This document shows, piece after piece, positions 1 through 6,006 of a stretch of DNA of 7,007 bases. The stretch comes from Ruminococcus sp. UBA3800. GTDB lineage: Bacteria; Bacillota; Clostridia; Oscillospirales; Ruminococcaceae. The translations under genes and the position numbers were made by a program. Location of the stretch: positions 1-7,007 of the forward strand of contig DFEO01000164.1 of NCBI GenBank assembly GCA_002368715.1. The letters are read 5' to 3'. The notes beneath the pieces were generated by a model, which did no database searches, was not told where the DNA came from, and saw only the letters and a program-made list of their open reading frames with translations. Numbering within the stretch: the stretch's first letter is position 1; every line of letters begins with the position of its first letter.

Positions 1-14
1 AATGCAACGCATTT

Positions 15-43
15 ATTATACCATATTTATTCTCTGATTGCAA
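15..43 (-). promoter_or_regulatory. Sigma-A-type promoter reading leftward out of the window
   Basis: On the minus strand a -35-like TTGCAA (38-43) is followed after exactly 17 bases by a perfect TATAAT (15-20). The -10 is preceded by TGG, an extended -10 motif. It lies just downstream of the stop codon of the helix-hairpin-helix gene, so it most likely starts transcription of a gene beyond the left edge, with the start point near position 8. The -35 matches only 4 of 6 consensus bases; the -10 is perfect. Confidence 0.6.
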
Positions 44-48
44 GTGCG

Positions 49-927
49 TTATCTTGAAACATCTATGAATTCATACCGATCATGTATCATTTGCGAACTC
101 ATAGTATCCTCAAGCAGCAGCTCGTCGGGCGAGGTGAAATAGCTTATCTTTTTCCTCAGCTCGATTATCTTCTGCGCCTGTTCGATGTCAATAAGCAGGC
201 TTTCGGCTATTTCCTCGGCAGATGCCGCGTTTATGTTCACTCGCCTGAATGACTTTTCTTCCTTCGGCGGCTCCTGCGGCTGTTCGTAGGGTTCATCCTG
301 AGGCTCCTCGTCCGGTTTGTCCTCGTTTACATCCTCAGGCTCTTCATCGTCATCCATCGGCCTGTAAACATCATCGCTCACATAAAACTGTTCGCACAGC
401 TTTTCAAGCTTTCCCTCACCTATGCCGTCTACCTCCAGCAGCAGCTCCATATTGTAGATACAGCCCACGCTCTCTCTGAAAGCTATTATCCTGCCTGCAA
501 GCTCCTCGCCTATCCCGTCGGCAGCACAAAGACACCCGAGATCAGCGCCGTTTATATCCGCAGGATAGTAATAAACTATCTCGGCCTGAGTTACCTTCGG
601 AGCTTTAGTCGTTGTAGTTTTGGCAGGCTTTTTGGTCACTTGCTTTGTTGTGGTCTTGGTTTTTGTTTTTGAAGTTGCTGCTTTCGATGTGGTGCTCTTT
701 TCGGTCGTGGTCTTTTTGTCTTCGGCTGTTATCAAGCTTTCCTCATAAGCAGAGGAGCTTTCGGCAGCGAGCTTTATTGGCTTGCTCTTCGGCTTCGTGT
801 CAATAAGAATATTCCCCAGCACCACTATCAGAAGCAGCGACAGCACCACTGCTTTTATATAAAGCGAGTGCAAAGACTCCCTGTCGTTAATATGCTTATC
901 AAATAGTTCTGTCAGCTTCTCTTTCAT
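49..927 (-). CDS. Membrane-anchored protein with two ComEA-type helix-hairpin-helix domains
   Basis: This is a 292-residue protein. One transmembrane helix (about residues 22-42) follows a short charged N-terminus, so the bulk is probably extracytoplasmic. A Thr/Lys-rich linker (about 71-112) leads to a first ComEA-like DNA-binding domain (about 119-184) that has both hairpin GIG motifs (138-140 and 168-170). A Pro/Asp/Glu-rich acidic linker (about 185-226) leads to a second such domain (about 229-291). That domain starts with the typical VNINAASAEEI but has lost both GIG motifs. ComEA proteins bind incoming DNA during natural transformation; classical Firmicute ComEA has a membrane helix, an SLBB domain and one helix-hairpin-helix domain. 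No SLBB domain is visible here, so a ComEA role is inference; another cell-surface DNA-binding role is possible. The start overlaps the end of the GH3 gene by 29 bases and has only a weak ribosome binding site, suggesting translational coupling. The exact start is uncertain. Confidence 0.8.
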   Translation of the reverse strand: MKEKLTELFDKHINDRESLHSLYIKAVVLSLLLIVVLGNILIDTKPKSKPIKLAAESSSAYEESLITAEDKKTTTEKSTTSKAATSKTKTKTTTKQVTKKPAKTTTTKAPKVTQAEIVYYYPADINGADLGCLCAADGIGEELAGRIIAFRESVGCIYNMELLLEVDGIGEGKLEKLCEQFYVSDDVYRPMDDDEEPEDVNEDKPDEEPQDEPYEQPQEPPKEEKSFRRVNINAASAEEIAESLLIDIEQAQKIIELRKKISYFTSPDELLLEDTMSSQMIHDRYEFIDVSR

Positions 928-3187
928 ACTTTTCAGCCATGATAGTGTTCAGTTCGTCGAGCATAGCGCTCATTCTGCTTCTGGTAAGCTCGGGAGCGTC
1001 AGTGAATGTGATCACTGTTCTCAACGGCATTTCCTTTATCATGTTATCGATCATCTGCTGAGATATCGCCTCATCAGCCTGACCCTCTCCGCCGCCGACA
1101 TCTATCTTTGAAAACAGCGGTTCAAACATAGCCTTTGCTTCGGGCACGGCTCTGATCTCGCCGCACAGTGTATTCAGGTCAAAGTGCATAGGCAGAGACA
1201 TCTTGTTGGAATAGTAGATCTGATCTTCAAGCCTTATATCCTCGCTCGAAGAGCCGACAAGGATCTTGTACATCCCGTCCTCGGCATACCAGTCATCTAT
1301 CTTTGTTTCATAGTAAGCAAAGGAGCGCTTATCCAGCTTGAACACGGCTTTCTTGGTTTCGCCTGCTTTCAGCGATACCTTTTCAAAGCCCTTCAGCTCC
1401 TTCAGCGGTCTGTCGACCGAGGGTCCGACAGGTGCCACATAAAGCTGGACCGTTTCCTTGGCGTCCACCTTGCCTGTGTTCGTGACGTTCACCATAACAG
1501 TGAGTATCTTTTTGTCATCTATCTCACTGTCTGAAAGTGTCAGGTCACTGTATTCAAAGGTCGAATACGAAAGGCCGTGACCAAAGGGGAAGAGCGGTCT
1601 GAGCTTTTTCTTTTCATAATATTTATAGCCGACATAGAGTCCCTCAGAGTATCTTACAGTGTCCTCCTGGCCCGGAAAGCTCAGGAACGAGGGGTTCTGC
1701 TCCAGATATTCTGGGAAGGTCTCGGCAAGCTTTCCGCTTGGGCTGACCTCACCGAACAGCAGCTCACATTCTGCCTGTCCGACCGCCTGACCGCAAAGAT
1801 ACATCTCCAGGATCGCCTTGGCATCAGCCGCAAAAGGCATCTCGACAGGCGAACCGTTATGCAGAACGACGACCGTGTTCTCGTTGGCCTTTATGACCTC
1901 TCTTATCAGCTCCAGCTGGCACTCGGGCATCTTCATATGCGTTCTGTCATAGCCTTCAGACTCGAACGAATCGGGCAGCCCCGCAAAAACAACAGCCTTG
2001 TCGGCAGCCTTGGCAGCCTTTACGGCTTCGTCGAGCAGAGCCTTGTCGCTTCTGTCCTCGTCGGTCACATAGCCCTTAGCATAGGTCACATCGCAGTGAT
2101 CCTTTACAGCCTCAAGTGCAGAGGTCACCTTAAAGCAGTTTATGTGTGAGCTTCCGCCGCCCTGAAAACGGGGCTTGTCGGCAAACTCACCGATAAAAGC
2201 TATCTTCTCGTTTTTGTCAAGCGGCAGAAGCCCGCCTTCGTTTTTGAGCAGCACCGCACATTCCGAGGCTATCTTTGCAGCGAGAGCATGGTGCTTTTGT
2301 TTGTCCCATACAGCCTCGCTCTTCGACTCTTCGGCCTTATCCACCAGCTCCAGCACCCGTCTTACACAGGCATCCACGCTCTCCATAGAAAGCTTGCCGC
2401 TGTTTACGGCTTCTTTGATGATAACGTCGTTTTTACCGTTGCAGGACGGCATCTCAAGGTCAAGCCCTGCATCAATTCCGGCAGGTCTGTCATCAACAGC
2501 GCCCCAGTCGCTCATCACAAGTCCCTCATATCCCCAATCATCTCTGAGGATATCGGTCAGCAGATACTTGTTCTGAGAGGAGTGGACACCGTTTATCCTG
2601 TTATAGGAGCACATGACTGTCCAGGGCTTTGACTCCTTTACGGGAGCTTCAAATGCCGCAAGATAAAGCTCTCTGAACGTTCTCTCATCCACCTCGGCCG
2701 AATAGCTCATTCGCCGTGTTTCCTGGTTGTTCATCGCAAAATGCTTCAGCGATGTCCCGACGCCCTTGCTCTGGACTCCTTTTATATGTGCTGCCGCCAT
2801 CTGCGAAGCAAGATAGGGGTCCTCCGAAAAATACTCAAAGTTTCTTCCGCACAGCGGAGAACGCTTTATATTGCATCCGGGTCCCAGAATGACCGAAACG
2901 TTTTCGGCGGCACACTCCTCGCCCAGTGCTTTTCCCAGCGTTTCAAGCAGCTCTCTGTCAAAAGAGCACGCAAGCGCCGAAGCTGTCGGAAAGCACACAG
3001 CCTTTATAGCGTCGTTGGGGTTTTGGGCGTCGTCGCTCATCTTTCTCAGTCCGTGAGGGCCGTCCGAAACCATTATAGGCGGAATATCCAGCCTTTCGAT
3101 CTTCTGGGTGTGCCAGAAATCGCTGCCCGAAAGCAGCTGCGCCTTTTCTTCGAGTGTAAGCTCGCTGATGATCTTATCAATGTTCAT
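899..3187 (-). CDS. Glycoside hydrolase family 3 beta-glucosidase, cytoplasmic
   Basis: This is a 762-residue GH3 enzyme, expected to remove non-reducing-end glucosyl (or related) units from beta-linked oligosaccharides or glycosides. The N-terminal (beta/alpha)8 domain (about 1-285) contains SDGPHGLR (41-48), KHF (148-150) and MSDWGA (225-230), where Asp227 is the predicted nucleophile. The second alpha/beta domain (about 305-535) carries SEGYDR (410-415), the usual region of the acid/base Glu. A fibronectin-III-like domain spans about 560-645. It is followed by a C-terminal extension of about 110 residues. No PA14 insert is evident. There is no signal peptide, so the enzyme is probably intracellular and acts on imported sugars. 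An in-frame TTG at 3193 is a worse start: GAGG at 3195-3198 abuts it but lies 7 bases from the ATG at 3187. That ATG is 2 bases after the DUF188 stop. Exact substrate (glucoside, xyloside or other) cannot be told from sequence alone. Confidence 0.93.
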   Translation of the reverse strand: MNIDKIISELTLEEKAQLLSGSDFWHTQKIERLDIPPIMVSDGPHGLRKMSDDAQNPNDAIKAVCFPTASALACSFDRELLETLGKALGEECAAENVSVILGPGCNIKRSPLCGRNFEYFSEDPYLASQMAAAHIKGVQSKGVGTSLKHFAMNNQETRRMSYSAEVDERTFRELYLAAFEAPVKESKPWTVMCSYNRINGVHSSQNKYLLTDILRDDWGYEGLVMSDWGAVDDRPAGIDAGLDLEMPSCNGKNDVIIKEAVNSGKLSMESVDACVRRVLELVDKAEESKSEAVWDKQKHHALAAKIASECAVLLKNEGGLLPLDKNEKIAFIGEFADKPRFQGGGSSHINCFKVTSALEAVKDHCDVTYAKGYVTDEDRSDKALLDEAVKAAKAADKAVVFAGLPDSFESEGYDRTHMKMPECQLELIREVIKANENTVVVLHNGSPVEMPFAADAKAILEMYLCGQAVGQAECELLFGEVSPSGKLAETFPEYLEQNPSFLSFPGQEDTVRYSEGLYVGYKYYEKKKLRPLFPFGHGLSYSTFEYSDLTLSDSEIDDKKILTVMVNVTNTGKVDAKETVQLYVAPVGPSVDRPLKELKGFEKVSLKAGETKKAVFKLDKRSFAYYETKIDDWYAEDGMYKILVGSSSEDIRLEDQIYYSNKMSLPMHFDLNTLCGEIRAVPEAKAMFEPLFSKIDVGGGEGQADEAISQQMIDNMIKEMPLRTVITFTDAPELTRSRMSAMLDELNTIMAEKYEREADRTI

Positions 3188-3189
3188 TT

Positions 3190-3630
3190 TCAAACCTCAT
3201 TTCTGCTTATAAGCTGTTTTAGTGCTTCAATAAAATCCTTTGTCTGCCGAGGTGTCCTTTTTGCCGGTCCTTTCAGTCTCACGCCTGCGTTTCTCAGCTT
3301 CTTCGCTTCATATCTTGACATCAGGAGCGAGTCTATATTAAAGGAGTTTATCTCCATCCCGTTCTGGTCAAGAACAAAGGCCTTTTTCCCAAGACACATA
3401 GCCGCCAGCCCGTGATCCTGTGTTATCACAACATCTCCTGCTCTGCACATCTCCACTATCTTCATATCGGCGCTGTCCGCTCCCTTGTCAACACAGATAA
3501 CACTTGCGTAGTCTGACTCGAACCTGTGAGCCGTGTCAGCAACTATCACACATTCAAGAGAGTGCTCCTTTGCTATCCTCACGCTCTCTTTCACAACTGG
3601 ACAGCCGTCAGCATCTATCAGTATCCTCAC
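3190..3630 (-). CDS. DUF188 / UPF0178 (YaiI/YqxD) family PIN-like protein
   Basis: This 146-residue protein matches the full length of the YaiI/YqxD family. Conserved family blocks are visible: IDADGCPV (residues 5-12), VDKGADSADMKIV (47-59), GDVVITQDHGLA (65-76) and GPAKRT (121-126). The spaced Asp residues (6, 8, 55, 66, 72) fit a PIN-like, metal-binding nuclease fold, which is how the family is usually classed; its physiological role is not established. The start codon is GTG, overlapping the HD gene's stop by 4 bases (GTGA). A good GAGGAG binding site (3639-3644) lies 8 bases upstream. Tight coupling to the HD gene and to the following GH3 gene places it second in the operon. Family assignment is secure; function is not. 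Confidence 0.93.
   Translation of the reverse strand: MRILIDADGCPVVKESVRIAKEHSLECVIVADTAHRFESDYASVICVDKGADSADMKIVEMCRAGDVVITQDHGLAAMCLGKKAFVLDQNGMEINSFNIDSLLMSRYEAKKLRNAGVRLKGPAKRTPRQTKDFIEALKQLISRNEV
3195..3198 (-). promoter_or_regulatory. Ribosome binding site deciding the GH3 start
   Basis: GAGG on the minus strand lies 7 bases before the ATG at 3187 but directly abuts the in-frame TTG at 3193. This favours the ATG. The site is inside the last codons of the DUF188 gene, so the two genes are probably translationally coupled. Confidence 0.7.
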
Positions 3631-4226
3631 CTGTGGTTCTCCTCGATATAGAAGGTCGCTTCCATATCAGCAATATGTGCCGCCAGTGCCAGAGGATACA
3701 TCCCCAGCGCTCTGCCTATGGTGTTTGTGTTTTCCTCTCCCGAAAAGCCCATGTGCCAGCGTATAGCCATAGCCTCTTCACGGGTAAGGCGCATATAGCT
3801 GGATATGATATACACCGACTTTTCTCCGTGCCCGTAGGGCAGCGTGTCGTGATACTCATAAAAGGGCACCTTTTCCCATTCGCCCCTCTCGTTCTTTGCG
3901 TTGCGGTAGCTGGTGCGGTAGAGCTTCACCTTGCAGATATCATGCAGAAGCCCCACGATAGCGATCGACTCGTCCGGATAGTCAAGTCCGTATTCGTCCT
4001 TCGAGCGCTGGTTTTCAAGATAAGCCTTCAGACACTCATAAACGTGGATGCTGTGTTCGCAGAGACCGCCTTCAAAGCTGTTGTGATAGCGTGTTGAAGC
4101 AGGTGCTGTGAAAAAGTCGCTGTTTTCTGACAGCAGATAAGCGAGGAGCCTGTCCGAACCCGGCCTTGTTATATTCTCCTTATAGATCTCGCAGAACCTC
4201 TCCTTCAGTTCATTTACGTTAGCCAT
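3627..4226 (-). CDS. HD-domain metal-dependent phosphohydrolase
   Basis: This is a 199-residue protein. The HD superfamily signature is complete: His58 in GGLCEHS (53-59), His95-Asp96 in LLHDICK (93-99), His133 in GHGEKS (132-137), His158 in RWHMGF (156-161) and Asp187 in HIADMEATF (184-192). Such proteins bind one or two metal ions and hydrolyse phosphate esters, commonly nucleotides or RNA ends. The order of motifs recalls the HD part of YhaM-type exoribonucleases, but the nucleic-acid-binding domain of YhaM is absent; the substrate is unknown. The start chosen is the second ATG (4226), preceded by GGGAGGG. An in-frame ATG at 4256 would add 10 residues but lies only about 9 bases from the predicted transcription start and lacks a well-placed binding site. 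It is the first gene of the four-gene operon and its stop overlaps the next start by 4 bases. Confidence 0.88.
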   Translation of the reverse strand: MANVNELKERFCEIYKENITRPGSDRLLAYLLSENSDFFTAPASTRYHNSFEGGLCEHSIHVYECLKAYLENQRSKDEYGLDYPDESIAIVGLLHDICKVKLYRTSYRNAKNERGEWEKVPFYEYHDTLPYGHGEKSVYIISSYMRLTREEAMAIRWHMGFSGEENTNTIGRALGMYPLALAAHIADMEATFYIEENHR

Positions 4227-4231
4227 ATCCG

Positions 4232-4238
4232 CCCTCCC
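4232..4238 (-). promoter_or_regulatory. Ribosome binding site deciding the HD gene start
   Basis: GGGAGGG on the minus strand, 5 bases before the ATG at 4226. It supports that codon over the upstream in-frame ATG at 4256. Confidence 0.7.
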
Positions 4239-4271
4239 GATTGTTTTAAGATCCATTATCCTTTTTCGTTT

Positions 4272-4300
4272 ATTGTATCATATAACACACTTGTTGTCAA
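4272..4300 (-). promoter_or_regulatory. Near-consensus promoter of the HD-DUF188-GH3-ComEA-like operon
   Basis: On the minus strand a perfect TTGACA (4295-4300) is followed after 17 bases by TACAAT (4272-4277), a 5 of 6 match. A TGA immediately before the -10 forms an extended -10 motif. The predicted transcription start is near 4265, giving a leader of about 39 bases to the ATG at 4226. The -35 lies directly after the T-run of the terminator of the upstream gene, so the two units are cleanly separated. No operator is evident, so constitutive expression is likely. Confidence 0.85.
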
Positions 4301-4301
4301 C

Positions 4302-4335
4302 AAAAAAGCCGCCGCCCAGAGGCAGGGCGACGGCT
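4302..4335 (-). terminator. Intrinsic terminator of the transglutaminase-dockerin gene
   Basis: On the minus strand an 11-base stem pairs 4325-4335 with 4307-4317, with one G-U pair and otherwise Watson-Crick pairs. The loop is 7 bases (4318-4324), and the stem is followed by a run of T ending at 4302. It lies 13 bases after the TAA stop at 4349-4351. This is a strong Rho-independent terminator. Confidence 0.93.
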
Positions 4336-4348
4336 GTAACAATGCTTT

Positions 4349-5818
4349 TTACAGAGATATGAGACCCTTGAGATAAGCCTTTATCAGCAGCACATCTGCC
4401 AGGTCGATAACATCGTCGCCGCTCGTGTCGGCACATCTGGCGCTGTATCCGTCAAGGCTGCCTGTCCGTTTGAGGAAGGACTTGATAACGGATATATCCT
4501 GTGTGTTCACAGCTGCATCGGCATTCGTATCGCCAAGCATACACAGCTCAAACTCGAGCTCTGTCGTGGGCGCTCCGCCAAAAACGGTAACGCTGTACTG
4601 TCTTGCAACGGTGCTGTCGGAGTAAACGGTAAAGGTATACTCACCGTCATCTAGGGACTGATAGTCGATGACTCCGCCGGAAAGGCAGAACACATCCGGC
4701 CTGAGATATGCCTTGGAAGACTGCACCTCCAGTGTCACCTGCTCGTCTGCCAGCTCATCCGGGAGCACGAGCTCTACATTGTCGGTATAAACATAATCCT
4801 CCTGAGGAACAGGCGGGTTGTCAAGATGCTCATAGAGTGCATCCGGATTCAGATGCTGGCTTGCGCCTCCGTCCTCGGTGTCGGTCGCATCGAAGGTCGC
4901 TTCCGATTTAAGAAAATACTTTCGCCAGTATTCTGAGTTGTCGTTATCGACGCTGCCGTTTATGATAACATCATTGAAGGTGGCATCCGAATAATACCAC
5001 GTCCCATCAAGCTGAATAGCGTTCCATGCGTGGTTGCCTCCGGCGATCTTCACTGTGTTTATCCCGAAGAGATTGAGCATCAGCCCCTGTGTTTTGGCAT
5101 AGCCGTCACACACACAAAGATGATCGAGCAGGCATCCTTCGATGTTATATCTGTTGTCGTTCGTCCCATCTACGTCATATTTATTCTCGGCACACAGTCT
5201 GTCATTGAGAACAGCTATTCTGAAAAAGTCTTTATTAAACCCTGCCATAGAATAATAAAGGTCGGATACGGCATCGACTATCCGTGCGTTAGTCTCAAGC
5301 CTTTTGCTTGCAGGTTTATACTTGTCAACAGAATAGAACTTCACCGTAACTTTGTAGTTGCTGGGGTACCCGTTAACAAGTATACCGACATTTCCGCCCA
5401 GCCAGTAGAGCTGAGGGTTATCATAGACAAGCACCAAGCCCAGCTCAAGCAGCTGATCCTTTGCTGTCTGATAGCTCGTGCCTGCGGGTATCAGCCCCGA
5501 GGGATTTGAACTTGACTTGTTGGTATAGGTAAATTCCACAGTGCTTCCGAAATCGGCATTACTGGTGGTGGCATAGGCCAGCTGATCTATCATATCTTCA
5601 TAGATCGTAACATAAGCCTCGCCGTATTTTTCTGCTATCTGCTCTTTGACGTATTCCGAACCGCCCTTCGTAAAATCAAAAACGAAGCTGTCTTCGGTCT
5701 GTGAAGTCTCGGCCGCAGCTGCTATCTGATCGGTGAAAATGCCGCCAAACGCAGATGCAGCCAGCATAGCGGCTGCCATAAAAAGACCTGTGCAGCGTCT
5801 GAAAGCTTTTCTGCGCAT
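4349..5818 (-). CDS. Secreted transglutaminase-like protein with C-terminal dockerin
   Basis: This is a 489-residue protein. The N-terminus (RRK, then a hydrophobic stretch at about 11-28 and AAAA before Glu37) is a typical signal peptide. An N-terminal region of about 50-200 includes DNPQLYWL (133-140). A transglutaminase-like core follows, with a complete papain-like triad: Cys237 in CDGYAKTQG (237-245), His263 in NHAWNAI (262-268) and Asp278 in WYYSDATF (274-281). A beta-rich linker domain lies at about 340-420. The C-terminus is a type I-like dockerin (about 428-489). It has two calcium-loop repeats, Asp430-Asn432-Asp434...Asp441 and Asp464-Ser466-Asp468...Asp475, each followed by a helix. 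The dockerin should dock the protein to a cohesin of a cellulosomal scaffoldin or the cell surface. The core may act as a protease, amidase or cross-linker; the substrate is unknown. The start is ATG 5818 with GGAGGTG (5824-5830) upstream. The longer reading frame from 5905 would extend into the promoter. Monocistronic. Confidence 0.93.
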   Translation of the reverse strand: MRRKAFRRCTGLFMAAAMLAASAFGGIFTDQIAAAAETSQTEDSFVFDFTKGGSEYVKEQIAEKYGEAYVTIYEDMIDQLAYATTSNADFGSTVEFTYTNKSSSNPSGLIPAGTSYQTAKDQLLELGLVLVYDNPQLYWLGGNVGILVNGYPSNYKVTVKFYSVDKYKPASKRLETNARIVDAVSDLYYSMAGFNKDFFRIAVLNDRLCAENKYDVDGTNDNRYNIEGCLLDHLCVCDGYAKTQGLMLNLFGINTVKIAGGNHAWNAIQLDGTWYYSDATFNDVIINGSVDNDNSEYWRKYFLKSEATFDATDTEDGGASQHLNPDALYEHLDNPPVPQEDYVYTDNVELVLPDELADEQVTLEVQSSKAYLRPDVFCLSGGVIDYQSLDDGEYTFTVYSDSTVARQYSVTVFGGAPTTELEFELCMLGDTNADAAVNTQDISVIKSFLKRTGSLDGYSARCADTSGDDVIDLADVLLIKAYLKGLISL

Positions 5819-5823
5819 ACTAA

Positions 5824-5830
5824 CACCTCC
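5824..5830 (-). promoter_or_regulatory. Ribosome binding site deciding the dockerin gene start
   Basis: GGAGGTG on the minus strand, with 7 bases between its GGAGG core and the ATG at 5818. The signal peptide begins right at this ATG. The upstream in-frame ATG at 5905 has no comparable site. Confidence 0.85.
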
Positions 5831-5844
5831 ATTAAAATGCACAA

Positions 5845-5859
5845 AATATTTTAAATATT
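5845..5859. repeat. AT-rich inverted repeat in the dockerin gene leader
   Basis: AATATTT (5845-5851) and AAATATT (5853-5859) are perfect 7-base inverted arms around one base. The repeat lies just downstream of the predicted transcription start of the dockerin gene, where a repressor could bind. It is also low-complexity AT sequence, so it may be chance. Confidence 0.4.
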
Positions 5860-5876
5860 GGCCCTTGCTGCTATAT

Positions 5877-5905
5877 ATAATATCACATTTGTATAAATAT
5901 TTCAA
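5877..5905 (-). promoter_or_regulatory. Promoter of the transglutaminase-dockerin gene
   Basis: On the minus strand TTGAAA (5900-5905, 5 of 6 matches) and TATTAT (5877-5882, 5 of 6 matches) are separated by 17 bases. The predicted transcription start is near 5870, giving a leader of about 50 bases. Confidence 0.75.
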
Positions 5906-5958
5906 TAGATATACTATTAAGATAAAGAAATTTATAGAATTTTAACAAATCGAATACA

Positions 5959-5976
5959 AAACTGTGGTAAACTGTG
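5959..5976 (+). repeat. Direct repeat AAACTGTG upstream of ahcY
   Basis: AAACTGTG occurs at 5959-5966 and again at 5969-5976, a period of 10 bases or about one helical turn. It lies about 30 bases before the ahcY start. It could be a regulator site or part of the leader; chance is not excluded for two short copies. Confidence 0.35.
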
Positions 5977-5993
5977 TTTAAAAATCAATGTCT

Positions 5994-5999
5994 GAGAGG
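5994..5999 (+). promoter_or_regulatory. Ribosome binding site of ahcY
   Basis: GAGAGG lies 7 bases before the ATG at 6007, separated from it by a run of T. It supports that start, where the similarity to the family also begins. Confidence 0.7.
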
Positions 6000-6006
6000 T
6001 TTTTTT

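Larger units (their letters stand above)
5819..6006. other. AT-rich divergent intergenic region
   Basis: These 188 bases separate the leftward dockerin gene from the rightward ahcY gene. They hold the dockerin promoter and leader, an AT-rich inverted repeat (5845-5859), a perfect plus-strand TATAAT (5876-5881), a possible plus-strand TAGAAT -10 (5935-5940) and a direct repeat of AAACTGTG (5959-5966 and 5969-5976). The ahcY promoter is not clear, because none of the plus-strand -10 candidates has a good -35 at proper spacing. I see no recognisable SAM or SAH riboswitch fold and no small open reading frame that I can support. Confidence 0.6.

Noticed and set aside
590..720. A tandem nucleotide repeat in the Thr/Lys-rich segment of the ComEA-like gene
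   Set aside because: The DNA is low in complexity because it encodes a Thr/Lys linker; the units vary in length and sequence and do not form a true tandem repeat.
1577..2149. A 190-codon plus-strand frame inside the GH3 gene
   Set aside because: It lies antisense to conserved GH3 sequence, has no ribosome binding site I can support and no recognisable protein features.
2741..3415. A 224-codon plus-strand frame across the GH3 and DUF188 genes
   Set aside because: It runs antisense across the boundary of two well-supported genes and its product resembles no family I recognise.
3504..4097. A 197-codon plus-strand frame across the DUF188 and HD genes
   Set aside because: It is antisense to two genes with intact family motifs and has no supporting signals.
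5819..5905. A 29-residue N-terminal extension of the dockerin protein starting at ATG 5905
   Set aside because: It would place coding sequence over the promoter and put 29 residues before a normal signal peptide. The ATG at 5818 has a strong ribosome binding site.
5819..6006. A SAM or SAH riboswitch before ahcY
   Set aside because: No conserved S-box or SAH-riboswitch core could be recognised in this AT-rich stretch, and no terminator-like hairpin precedes the ATG. A covariance-model search would be decisive.
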